From: Legionella rubrilucens
Lineage (GTDB): Bacteria > Pseudomonadota > Gammaproteobacteria > Legionellales > Legionellaceae
Direction of reading: 5' to 3'
Assembly (NCBI RefSeq): GCF_001468125.1
Contig: NZ_LNYT01000006.1
Coordinates: forward strand, 198,840-257,385
DNA length: 58,546 bases
Shown: in pieces, positions 45,600 to 53,673 of the stretch
How positions within the stretch are numbered: position 1 is the stretch's first letter
Layout of the letters: every line of letters starts with the position of its first letter
Program-made: the position numbers and the translations under genes
The notes under the pieces: model-generated
What the model saw: only the letters and a program-made list of their open reading frames with translations
Told to the model about the DNA's origin: nothing
The model's database searches: none

Positions 45600-46232
45600 G
45601 TGAAACTATATGACTATTTTCGTTCAACAGCGAGCTATCGCGTGCGCATCGCCCTGAACATCAAAAACATCAGCTACGAAACGCTGGCGGTTCATCTGGT
45701 GGACAATGGCGGTGAGCAGCATCGGCCGGAGTACCTGGAAATGAATCCTCAGGGCCTGGTTCCTACTCTGGATGAAAATGGTCATATTATTACGCAATCA
45801 CTCGCCATCATTGAATACCTGGATGAGATGACGCCCACGCCGCCCCTGCTGCCACAGACGCCTTTGGGTCGTGCGCATGTCCGCAGTCTGGCCCTCACCA
45901 TCGCCTGCGACATCCACCCCTTGAATAATCTCAGGGTGCTAAACCGGTTGAGGTATCAATTCGATGCCGATGAGTCACAGGTGCGCGAGTGGTATTTTCA
46001 CTGGCTCAAACTCGGTTTCGATGCCGTTGAAAGCCGGTTACAGCAGATGCCGCATAAAAATCAGGTTTGTTATGGCCAGGAAGTGACGCTGGCGGATATT
46101 TGTTTAATACCCCAGGTTTACAATGCCCATCGCTTTGGCTTTCCTATGGTCAACTATCCCTTAATTAACGCCATTAATGAGCATTGCCTGTCTTTAAGCC
46201 CCTTCAAGAATGCAGCCCCTGAAGGCACTTAA
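45600..46232 (+). CDS. maiA: Maleylacetoacetate isomerase (zeta-class GST)
   Basis: 210 aa starting at GTG (45600) with AAAGGA upstream, two bases after the FAH stop. Zeta-GST N-terminal domain YFRSTASYRVRIALNIK, MNPQGLVPTLDENG and QSLAIIEYLDE, then a helical C-terminal domain. It isomerises maleylacetoacetate to fumarylacetoacetate with glutathione. Together with hpd and FAH it forms most of the tyrosine pathway; homogentisate dioxygenase is missing here. Confidence 0.92.
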   Translation: MKLYDYFRSTASYRVRIALNIKNISYETLAVHLVDNGGEQHRPEYLEMNPQGLVPTLDENGHIITQSLAIIEYLDEMTPTPPLLPQTPLGRAHVRSLALTIACDIHPLNNLRVLNRLRYQFDADESQVREWYFHWLKLGFDAVESRLQQMPHKNQVCYGQEVTLADICLIPQVYNAHRFGFPMVNYPLINAINEHCLSLSPFKNAAPEGT

Positions 46233-46627
46233 ACGTACAGATAAAAGCCATAGGCTAACAAAATGATGCCAATCACCAGGGCAATGCCTGCCGTAATGTA
46301 ATAACCAGGGCCCGCATAAAAGGTTCGGCTGAACGCCATCATTTTTTCCGGAAAAGCCAGCCATAAGACCGATTTAATTAAAATCAGCCAGGCTATCAGG
46401 GTAATGATGACCTCTTCATCCCAAACCCAGAGGTTATGCACGAGCACCAGTATAATACCGATGATGAGCGAGAAAGTCGCACCAATAAGAATGGCATGCG
46501 AGCTTTCATGAAGATTAGTCATCAGGTTTCGATAATAATCAGCACGCGTCAACATCACGATGGCCACAATCAGCAGATAAAAACCCAGAACTTGACTAAT
46601 CAGTAATGAATGGAGTGATTCAGGCAT
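46229..46627 (-). CDS. Small four-helix membrane protein
   Basis: 132 aa from the ATG at 46627 (GGAG seven bases upstream). It has four hydrophobic segments: LLISQVLGFYLLIVAIVML, HAILIGATFSLIIGIILVLV, VIITLIAWLILIKSVLWLAF and ITAGIALVIGIILLAYGFYL. No catalytic motif is recognised. It overlaps the convergent maiA stop by four bases. Function unknown. Confidence 0.7.
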   Translation of the reverse strand: MPESLHSLLISQVLGFYLLIVAIVMLTRADYYRNLMTNLHESSHAILIGATFSLIIGIILVLVHNLWVWDEEVIITLIAWLILIKSVLWLAFPEKMMAFSRTFYAGPGYYITAGIALVIGIILLAYGFYLYV

Positions 46628-46747
46628 GGTCCGCTCCCTACAGGTTCCCATACTTACAGTTTAGTACATCGTCTGCATTTCCCTCTCCCCAGCGCTGGAG
46701 AGAGAACGCCTCTGTTGCAGCCATTGCGAACCTGCTTTAAACCGTCA

Positions 46748-47311
46748 TTAAAACCAGGCCTTTTTCACTGTCACTGTTGTTACCCGCCCCGCAGCATCCC
46801 GCTTTAGAATAGTCCACTCCGCCTTGCAGCGCTGCAAATGACCCATCAGGATGGTCTGATCATTGCAATAGTAACGCACCGGGAGGTTCTCAATTGTTTC
46901 GCTTTGACGTGCTGCTTCGCATTGCTCACCGCCCAGGAGCTCGACAGCCCAGGGATAGGTTCTCGACATGTCCAGTTCGGTATGCTGGCTGTTGTCTGCG
47001 GCTGTGTTCAGTTTTAAGAGCACACTGCGGCCAACCCAGGGCGATTGCGGACAAAGGGCTTCGGTGTTGTCGCTGAATTTTTTAATGAAGCAGGGATCAA
47101 ACACCTGCCCCTGTGCCAGACAACGCCAGGCATCTTCCCGCGCGATGCGCTGCGATTGCTGCCAGCATTCCCCCGCAAGATGCTTATCAATAATTAAGGG
47201 AATTTGCTGTTCTGTTCCTCCAAAAGGCCGGAACAGTTTCAACTCGGTATCCTGTGCCTTGACACTAAAAGAGTAAAGAATGGCTAAAATGATCATTAGA
47301 GCACGCGGCAT
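46748..47311 (-). CDS. Secreted Cys-rich protein, unknown
   Basis: 187 aa. Hydrophobic N-terminal signal (MIILAILYSFSVKAQ, cleavage near KAQ), then a mature part with seven Cys (for example HLAGECW, AWRCLAQ, DPCFIKK, ALCPQS, EQCEAA, YYCND, QRCKAE). The spacing suggests disulfides in the periplasm or outside. The downstream gap to 46627 contains an imperfect GC-rich hairpin (CTCTCCCCAGC-type). No family recognised. Confidence 0.65.
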   Translation of the reverse strand: MPRALMIILAILYSFSVKAQDTELKLFRPFGGTEQQIPLIIDKHLAGECWQQSQRIAREDAWRCLAQGQVFDPCFIKKFSDNTEALCPQSPWVGRSVLLKLNTAADNSQHTELDMSRTYPWAVELLGGEQCEAARQSETIENLPVRYYCNDQTILMGHLQRCKAEWTILKRDAAGRVTTVTVKKAWF

Positions 47312-47426
47312 GGATTACCTCACTTATTTCATTTAGTGTATTATCCTAACTTAATCGTGGCTTGAACCACAATCGACACGTATTATGCCTGACTGGCGGA
47401 CAATGCAATCTTCTATTGGAGTGGAT

Positions 47427-48830
47427 ATGACAGAAGTTTATACAATTAAGCAGTGTTTGGACGGCGAGGTTCCGGTTGACGCCCGCGTCACCGTGAGAGG
47501 CTGGGTAAAAACCCGCCGCGACTCGAAGGCCGGCCTTTCTTTCGTTGCCTTGCATGACGGTTCCTGTTTTGCACCCATTCAACTGGTTATCAGCGAACAA
47601 CTGCCCAATTACCAGGATGACGTGCTTAAGCTCACAGCCGGCTGCGCCATTTCGGCAACTGGTCAATTGATTGCCTCACAGGGAAAAGGGCAACAGTTTG
47701 AAATTCAGACTGAAAGCCTTGAGGTCGCCGGTTGGGTCGAAAACCCGGACACCTACCCCATTCAGGCCAAACGTCACACGCTGGAATTTTTACGTGAAGT
47801 CGCTCATTTGCGTCCCCGCACCAATACCATCAGCGCCGTAACCCGCGTACGTCATTGCCTGGCTCAGGCGGTTCACCGCTTTTTCCATGAACAGGGGTAT
47901 TTCTGGATTCACACACCGATTATCACCGCCAGTGATTGCGAAGGCGCGGGCGAAATGTTCAGGGTCAGCACGCTTGATTTGCTCAACCTGCCAAAAACGG
48001 CACAGGGGCAAGTGGATTTTTCCAGGGATTTCTTTGGTCGAGAAACCTTCCTGACCGTCTCCGGGCAGTTGAACGTCGAAGCGTATTGCCTGGCCATGTC
48101 CAAAGTGTATACCTTTGGTCCCACCTTCCGTGCTGAAAATTCCAATACCAGCCGTCATCTCGCGGAATTCTGGATGATTGAACCCGAAGTGGCTTTTGCT
48201 ACCTTAAACGACGTTGCCGCCTTGAGTCAGAGCATGCTGCGCTACCTGTGCAAGACTGTTCTGGATGAGCGCGGTGACGACATGGAATTTTTCAATCAGT
48301 TTGTCTCGCCTGGCTGCATTGAACGGCTTGAGCACATTGTCGCGTCTGATTTTGAGATGATGAGCTACACCGATGCCATTCATGCCTTAAGTAAAGCGGA
48401 TAAGACATTTGATTTTCCCGTGAGCTGGGGACTGGATCTACAATCCGAACACGAGCGTTATCTGGCAGAAGAATTGTGCAAAAAACCGGTTATCCTCACC
48501 GATTATCCCAAAGACATCAAGGGCTTTTACATGCGCCTCAACGACGATGGCCGTACGGTGGCCGCGATGGATGTGCTCGCACCCGGTATTGGTGAAATCA
48601 TTGGCGGCAGCCAGCGCGAAGAACGCCTGCACATTCTTGATCAGCGCATGGACGAGTGTAAACTGGATAAAGAGAACTACCAGTGGTACCGCGATCTGCG
48701 CCGCTATGGCAGCGTCCCCCATGCCGGCTATGGCTTAGGCTTTGAACGCCTGATTAGCTATGTGACCGGCATTGGCAACGTACGGGACGTGATCCCATTC
48801 CCGCGCACCCCAGGACATGCCGATTATTAA
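47427..48830 (+). CDS. asnS: Asparaginyl-tRNA synthetase
   Basis: 467 aa from the ATG at 47427 (GGAG five bases upstream); this matches E. coli AsnS in length. Class II enzyme: OB-fold anticodon domain ([19 protein letters not shown]), motif 2 region [21 protein letters not shown] and motif 3 [15 protein letters not shown]. It charges tRNA-Asn. The next plus-strand sequence holds a GC-rich hairpin at 48842-48867. Confidence 0.97.
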   Translation: MTEVYTIKQCLDGEVPVDARVTVRGWVKTRRDSKAGLSFVALHDGSCFAPIQLVISEQLPNYQDDVLKLTAGCAISATGQLIASQGKGQQFEIQTESLEVAGWVENPDTYPIQAKRHTLEFLREVAHLRPRTNTISAVTRVRHCLAQAVHRFFHEQGYFWIHTPIITASDCEGAGEMFRVSTLDLLNLPKTAQGQVDFSRDFFGRETFLTVSGQLNVEAYCLAMSKVYTFGPTFRAENSNTSRHLAEFWMIEPEVAFATLNDVAALSQSMLRYLCKTVLDERGDDMEFFNQFVSPGCIERLEHIVASDFEMMSYTDAIHALSKADKTFDFPVSWGLDLQSEHERYLAEELCKKPVILTDYPKDIKGFYMRLNDDGRTVAAMDVLAPGIGEIIGGSQREERLHILDQRMDECKLDKENYQWYRDLRRYGSVPHAGYGLGFERLISYVTGIGNVRDVIPFPRTPGHADY

Positions 48831-49069
48831 CGACCGGCGGAACCTGGCGCCGACAGCGGCGCCAGGTCTGCATGGCTGTGATTTTCAAACTGCCTGTCAT
48901 GAAATGGAAGCCGGCTGACTTCCGGGTGAAAAAATGACGGACCCGTATTTCCAATAATTTTACCAAAATCAATGACTTGCGTACGCGACTGATGCAAGGA
49001 TTTAATTCGTTTGACGGCTGAAAAATCGTCATGGCTCAGTGATTTGGGCATGTTTTCACCTTTACACAT
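48827..49069 (-). CDS. Small protein, 80 aa, unknown
   Basis: From ATG at 49069 with GGAGGG just upstream (a second Met at codon 7 is possible). The peptide has [20 protein letters not shown], then [19 protein letters not shown], and ends SAPGSAGR. Its stop overlaps the asnS stop. A strong hairpin (48842-48867) lies inside its last codons. The ribosome site supports it; nothing else does. Confidence 0.5.
   Translation of the reverse strand: MCKGENMPKSLSHDDFSAVKRIKSLHQSRTQVIDFGKIIGNTGPSFFHPEVSRLPFHDRQFENHSHADLAPLSAPGSAGR
48842..48867 (+). terminator. GC-rich hairpin after asnS
   Basis: A perfect 11-bp stem (ACCTGGCGCCG) with a four-base loop stands about ten bases past the asnS stop. It has no T-run on either side and lies inside the 3' end of the small minus-strand ORF. 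Confidence 0.4.
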
Positions 49070-49094
49070 AAATCCCTCCATTGGGATAGATCTT

Positions 49095-49772
49095 TTATGA
49101 AAATAAATGGCCGTCCTGAATGGCATAGCGTTTATCCATTCGTTCAGCCAACTGCTTATCATGAGTGACAATAACCAGGGCGGTATTAAATTGCTCATTG
49201 AGCTTAAGCATCAGCTCAAAAATTTTCACGGCCGTGGCATGATCCAGATTGCCGGTGGGTTCATCCGCCAGCACGCACTGAGGCTCATGCACCAAAGCCC
49301 GGGCAATGGCTACGCGCTGCCGTTCGCCCCCAGACAATTGCGCCGGCTTATGCGTCACCCGGTGGGCCAATCCCACCTTATCAAGCATCATTAATGCCTG
49401 CTCACGCGCGGAATTTACGGGTTGATCGCCCAGCAAAAGGGGCATGGCTACGTTCTCAAGGGCCGTAAATTCGGGTAATAAATGGTGAAACTGGTAAACA
49501 AAACCCAGTTTCTGGTTACGAAGCTGGCAACGCTTTTTTTCAGTCAGGGACTGCCAATCCACCCCCTGCATCCGCACCTGCCCTTCACTGGGCTTATCGA
49601 GACCACCGAGAAGGTGCAATAAGGTGCTCTTACCGGATCCCGATGGCCCCACAATGGCAATCCGATCACCGGCCTGCACTGAAAAGTCAATGCCGTTCAG
49701 CACAGGAACAATGGCCGTCCCGTCATGGTAGGATTTGCTGAGGCGCTCACAGGAAAAAATAATCTCACTCAT
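49095..49772 (-). CDS. lolD: Lipoprotein-releasing ABC transporter ATP-binding protein LolD
   Basis: 225 aa from the ATG at 49772; the longer frame to 49832 lies inside lolC. Walker [11 protein letters not shown], signature [16 protein letters not shown], Walker [11 protein letters not shown]. It powers release of outer-membrane lipoproteins to LolA. Start overlaps the lolC stop by eight bases. A close relative is MacB/FtsE, but adjacency to LolC settles the call. Confidence 0.92.
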   Translation of the reverse strand: MSEIIFSCERLSKSYHDGTAIVPVLNGIDFSVQAGDRIAIVGPSGSGKSTLLHLLGGLDKPSEGQVRMQGVDWQSLTEKKRCQLRNQKLGFVYQFHHLLPEFTALENVAMPLLLGDQPVNSAREQALMMLDKVGLAHRVTHKPAQLSGGERQRVAIARALVHEPQCVLADEPTGNLDHATAVKIFELMLKLNEQFNTALVIVTHDKQLAERMDKRYAIQDGHLFS

Positions 49773-51009
49773 AATGCAAAGCCTCCGCAATAACGGTTCT
49801 GGACGCACGCCAGGCCGGGTAAATGGTGGCAATAAAGCTCATTAATAATGCCAAACCGCAAATCTGCACCAGATCGACCCACATGATTTTTGAAGGAAGG
49901 TAGTCGACAAAATAAATACTGGAGGATAAAACCTGCACGTGGAATAGCGATTGCAGGTAATTCACAATGGCCGTGGCATTACTGGCTAAAATAATACCGC
50001 CAATAAGACCCAGTAAGGTACCGACAATCCCTACCATCAAGCCCTGGACAATAAATATTTTAAGAATCATCGAAGGCGTCGCACCTATGGTTCGTAAAAT
50101 GGCGATTTCAGCCTGTTTGTCATTGACCACCATGACTAAAGACGAGACCAGATTAAACGCAGCGACGGCGATGATGAGCAGCAGGATGAGGAACATCATG
50201 GTTTTTTCCATTTTCACTGCCTGGAAAAAAGGCCCGAACTGCTCAGTCCAGTTGCCTACTTCATACCCATCGCCGAGCTTCTTGTCGATTTCATGAGAGA
50301 GTTCCGGCGCTTTGTATATCTCCTTGATTTTCATCTTCACGCCGCTGACCTGGTCCCCCAGTTGCAGCAATTTCTGGGCATCGCCAAGGTTAATAAAGGC
50401 GAGTTTGGTATCGAAATTAAATCCGGTACCGGCTGAAAAAACACCCACAACTGTGAACCGCTTGAAGCGTGGAATCATTCCCGCGGGCGTCACCGTCGCC
50501 TGAGGAATCATGATGGTTACCTTATCGCCAATCATCAAGCCCAGACTGTCCGCAAGCCCCCGCCCAAGAATTAAACCAAAATGCTTTAAATCATTAAGAT
50601 CACCCGCCAGCATTTTTTCCTTAAGATGAGTCACTGCCTGCTCTTTTTCAGGCAATACCCCGGTTAATACAATGGGTAGAACCTGTCCGTCATGCGTCAA
50701 CAGGCCCTGAGCGCCGACATAAGGGGCCACGGCTTTGACATCGGGGAACGTCATCAGCTTTTTGTCGAGGGCCTGCCAATTACTGATTTTGCCATCAAGC
50801 CCACTGACTGTGATCTCGGGGGCCATACCAAAAAAACGCTTGTGGATTTCTTCATCAAACCCATTCATCACCGATAAAACAGTGATTAAAACCATCACCC
50901 CCAGGGCAATCCCCAGCATGGAGCTTAACGAAATAAAGGACACAAAATGATTTCTTTTTTTTGCCCGGGTATATCGCAACCCGATATAAAACGCCAATGG
51001 TTTAAACAT
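49765..51009 (-). CDS. lolC: Lipoprotein-releasing permease LolC/LolE family
   Basis: 414 aa with four membrane segments (one N-terminal, three C-terminal) and a large periplasmic domain between. Family N-terminus [45 protein letters not shown] (in part). Only one LolC/E-type gene is present, so this may work as a homodimer (LolF type) rather than a LolC-LolE pair, or lolE lies elsewhere. Confidence 0.9.
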   Translation of the reverse strand: MFKPLAFYIGLRYTRAKKRNHFVSFISLSSMLGIALGVMVLITVLSVMNGFDEEIHKRFFGMAPEITVSGLDGKISNWQALDKKLMTFPDVKAVAPYVGAQGLLTHDGQVLPIVLTGVLPEKEQAVTHLKEKMLAGDLNDLKHFGLILGRGLADSLGLMIGDKVTIMIPQATVTPAGMIPRFKRFTVVGVFSAGTGFNFDTKLAFINLGDAQKLLQLGDQVSGVKMKIKEIYKAPELSHEIDKKLGDGYEVGNWTEQFGPFFQAVKMEKTMMFLILLLIIAVAAFNLVSSLVMVVNDKQAEIAILRTIGATPSMILKIFIVQGLMVGIVGTLLGLIGGIILASNATAIVNYLQSLFHVQVLSSSIYFVDYLPSKIMWVDLVQICGLALLMSFIATIYPAWRASRTVIAEALHYE

Positions 51010-51111
51010 AGATGGTTTTTTTTTGATAAAAATCTATTGTAGTGAAAAAGCGCCGCAAGATATAGCTCACGCTGCACAAATCATGCGTTTATTCATCGCT
51101 GCCCTCGCCCC

Positions 51112-51128
51112 CTTAACATTTCCTTAAG
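51112..51128 (+). promoter_or_regulatory. PmrA-type box upstream of an effector candidate
   Basis: CTTAAC-N5-CTTAAG matches the PmrA/BasR direct-repeat layout (YTTAAK, five bases, YTTAAK). It stands about 50 bp before the start of the gene at 51178. PmrA is known to activate many Dot/Icm effector genes in L. pneumophila. A weak TAGGGT could be the -10. Confidence 0.55.
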
Positions 51129-51177
51129 AAAAATAGGGTTAAATGAATCCGCATCCAACGAACAGGAAAGAAACAAG

Positions 51178-52611
51178 ATGAAAAAAAGTGCAGAAAATTT
51201 TTTAGCCAAAATTGAAAAAATTCTACCTCAAAAATCCGACCCCTTTCTGATTAACAAGATTTTAACCGAGTTAAAACTGGATGATCTGGATACGAAAGAC
51301 ATAGAATTCGCCGAATTTATCGTCAAAGTGCTCTCAGAGAAAAGCGACTTAACCAAGCTTACTCAGTACCTTAAAAACGCCCTCATCAATAATGAGCCTC
51401 TTTGTCAACTCCTGGCTTTTATTGAAGAAAAGGGGTTGATTACAGATGCCGACCTGGATTCGATAGCATCCAAACTCGAATTGCAACTGAACCTGCTGTT
51501 TCTTTTCGAAGCCATGTTAGTCACCATGGCCAACAGCAAACGCTTTGCCAAAGATGTCTATGCTCATTTAGTCAAATTGAGCGGCAATCGATTTCCCGGA
51601 AACCCCCTCGCTGACTTTATTTTTGGCGTACCTTACAACGCGACCCTGTTTGAGCGATTGAAAATGGTTTCCATCAAACCGGTCATGCTGACCGTCCTCT
51701 TTCACCGCTCCATGGGTGAGGAGAAAGAAACCCAGGAAGCCCTGGATCAGTTTATCAGGGAGAACGGCTTGTCCGGTACCAACGCCTGGATCGAAACAGC
51801 AGAACCGAAGACCTTATCAGAGAAAACAGTCCCGGTGATGGGATTAAATATCCTTGAAGCGGCCTGGGAAGACGCCACCGGCCATGCCAAAGACAATGGC
51901 GGAATTGACAATGCAGAATCCGGGATTGGTCTCATCCAAATCATGGAGCAGCAACAGTACATGAATCAATGCGATTACTTCAGCACGCTATTGCCGGAAG
52001 GCACTCATCGCAAAGACGACGGCAGCTATGAATTAATCCCTGACTTAAAAATCGATAACTCAAAAAAGCTGGTATCCCAGTTCCATGTTCATCCGCAATG
52101 GCGGGATTTATACACCAGTTGGAATCTTTTTTTTGTGGCGGCCAATATTGATACCGTGGTCATGCCTTTAAAATTACTGCTTCCTACCGTCATGTCGGCC
52201 CACCCCTCCAACTACAAGGAAACGCGGGTTTTATCGTTGTTTTTAATCGGAAATCTGTTTCTTCATGCCAGTAAGAACAACCCCTTTTTCAAAAATTTTA
52301 CCTTAGCGAATGCCGATATTATTTTCAAAGAATGGGGCAGAATTAACAAGGAATACGCCAACCAGCAACTGCATGCGCTTTGTCCCGAAGTACCCGCGTC
52401 AACCAAACCCTCGTTACAGGAGGTTCTCGGTTACCATACCCACCTTAATTTTTTAAAACACCTGTACAATTTTGTCAGGGATTCCAGCCATTACCGTTTT
52501 ACGCCCTCATCTAAGGGTAAGCAGCCCGGGTCGCAATTCTTTACGCCAGTAAAAACCACAGACACCATGGAATCGGTAAATGAGGAAAAAGCAGAGTGCA
52601 CGGGACCTTAA
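51178..52611 (+). CDS. Uncharacterised protein, effector candidate
   Basis: 477 aa, soluble and largely helical, no known domain. The ATG has AGGAAAG upstream. The first 120 residues hold repeated Leu/Lys/Asp-rich helices (KILTELKLDDLDTKDIEF, LCQLLAFIEEKGLI). A central segment GLNILEAAWEDATGHAKDN and a His-rich VSQFHVHPQWRDLYTSW follow. The C-terminus (TMESVNEEKAECTGP) is Glu-rich like the E-block signal of Dot/Icm substrates. A PmrA-like box lies upstream. Effector status is inference and no activity can be named. Confidence 0.65.
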   Translation: MKKSAENFLAKIEKILPQKSDPFLINKILTELKLDDLDTKDIEFAEFIVKVLSEKSDLTKLTQYLKNALINNEPLCQLLAFIEEKGLITDADLDSIASKLELQLNLLFLFEAMLVTMANSKRFAKDVYAHLVKLSGNRFPGNPLADFIFGVPYNATLFERLKMVSIKPVMLTVLFHRSMGEEKETQEALDQFIRENGLSGTNAWIETAEPKTLSEKTVPVMGLNILEAAWEDATGHAKDNGGIDNAESGIGLIQIMEQQQYMNQCDYFSTLLPEGTHRKDDGSYELIPDLKIDNSKKLVSQFHVHPQWRDLYTSWNLFFVAANIDTVVMPLKLLLPTVMSAHPSNYKETRVLSLFLIGNLFLHASKNNPFFKNFTLANADIIFKEWGRINKEYANQQLHALCPEVPASTKPSLQEVLGYHTHLNFLKHLYNFVRDSSHYRFTPSSKGKQPGSQFFTPVKTTDTMESVNEEKAECTGP

Positions 52612-52648
52612 TCCGCATGGCCTGAAGCTCTCAGGCCATCCTTCAGGA

Positions 52649-53524
52649 TTATAGCTTGGGGGATTTAAAAACATCCTGTTTACACGATTGCTCGGCCTTG
52701 GCCTGAGCAGACGCCCAAAGGGTAAAGGCATTTTCCTGCTTGCCGGCGAGTGCCGCAGCATGCCTGGCCCGCTCACGCAATGCTGGAGCATCATGCAATT
52801 CATTGCATTTTTCTATCATGGCATCAATCGTGTCCAGGGAAAAAGGATTACTGTTCTTAAGACCACAACCATAATAGGCATTATGAATGGCCTCTATTGA
52901 CTGGTTTTCAGCCTGCCTTGCCAGATAAAGCGACTTCCATAATGAAAACAGACTGCCTTCATATTGCGTTTGCCATTCATGGGAAGACTCTTCCTTGTTG
53001 ATTTGCGACAGGGAGTTCAGCAAATGAAAATAACCATTGGCCAACAACAGATAACCCGGAGTCCCATGCCGCTTCGCCAGACTTTCCCGGCTGTAGAGGA
53101 TGGCGGCAAATGTCTTTATAAAATTCAGATCGGGCTTATTGGCTGCGATGACGATTTCGTGAACCCAGGTTTGAGCGGCATGAATGGAGTGACAATTTAA
53201 CGCCTGATTCAGATACTCCTGATAGTGCTCCAGATTACCTTGCGCTTTCTCACGCTGAGCCAGCAGATAAAGCGTATGCCCCACCGTCAAATCGGCGTCA
53301 CAGACCCCATTCTGGGCTTTTAAGGCATATTTGCTGATTGCCTGTCGTCGCGCCTGCCAAAACCCATCAAATGGATTCGATTTCAGCATCTCGTAAAGAT
53401 CAGGCGATTTCATGCAAAATTCGGCCAGCTTGCTGGCGCTCCAGGAAGACAACTGGTCAATCACTGCCTCAAACGCTTCCTCGTGCAGCAAGTCACCAAT
53501 GGAAGGGGAACTTTCATCTGTCAT
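52649..53524 (-). CDS. Uncharacterised helical-repeat protein
   Basis: 291 aa from the ATG at 53524 (GAGG five bases upstream). Pairs of helices resembling TPR/Sel1 repeats (for example AQREKAQGNLEHYQEYLNQA, RERARHAAALAGKQENAF) suggest a helical solenoid that binds protein partners. The N-terminal FEAVIDQLSSWSASKLAEFC may be an F-box-like or purely helical region (weak). It faces the large gene at 53674 across a 149-bp gap holding a PmrA-like repeat. Function unknown. Confidence 0.6.
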   Translation of the reverse strand: MTDESSPSIGDLLHEEAFEAVIDQLSSWSASKLAEFCMKSPDLYEMLKSNPFDGFWQARRQAISKYALKAQNGVCDADLTVGHTLYLLAQREKAQGNLEHYQEYLNQALNCHSIHAAQTWVHEIVIAANKPDLNFIKTFAAILYSRESLAKRHGTPGYLLLANGYFHLLNSLSQINKEESSHEWQTQYEGSLFSLWKSLYLARQAENQSIEAIHNAYYGCGLKNSNPFSLDTIDAMIEKCNELHDAPALRERARHAAALAGKQENAFTLWASAQAKAEQSCKQDVFKSPKL

Positions 53525-53562
53525 GAGTACCTCGATGCTTAAAGCCCACAAATATACTCTAA

Positions 53563-53579
53563 TTTAACTACAAATTAAC
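53563..53579. promoter_or_regulatory. PmrA-like repeat between divergent genes
   Basis: TTTAAC-N5-ATTAAC: two TTAA cores exactly 11 bp apart, a weaker match to the PmrA box. Read on the minus strand, GTTAAT (53574-53579) is followed by 17 bases and TATATT (53551-53556), a possible promoter for the 52649-53524 gene. It might also serve the plus-strand gene. Confidence 0.35.
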
Positions 53580-53673
53580 ATTCTTTGCATATATTTTTCC
53601 CATGAAGAACAATTAAATATCAAATAATCACCTATATTTACAATAATCCTTTTTGATTCTTTACGAGAACAGC

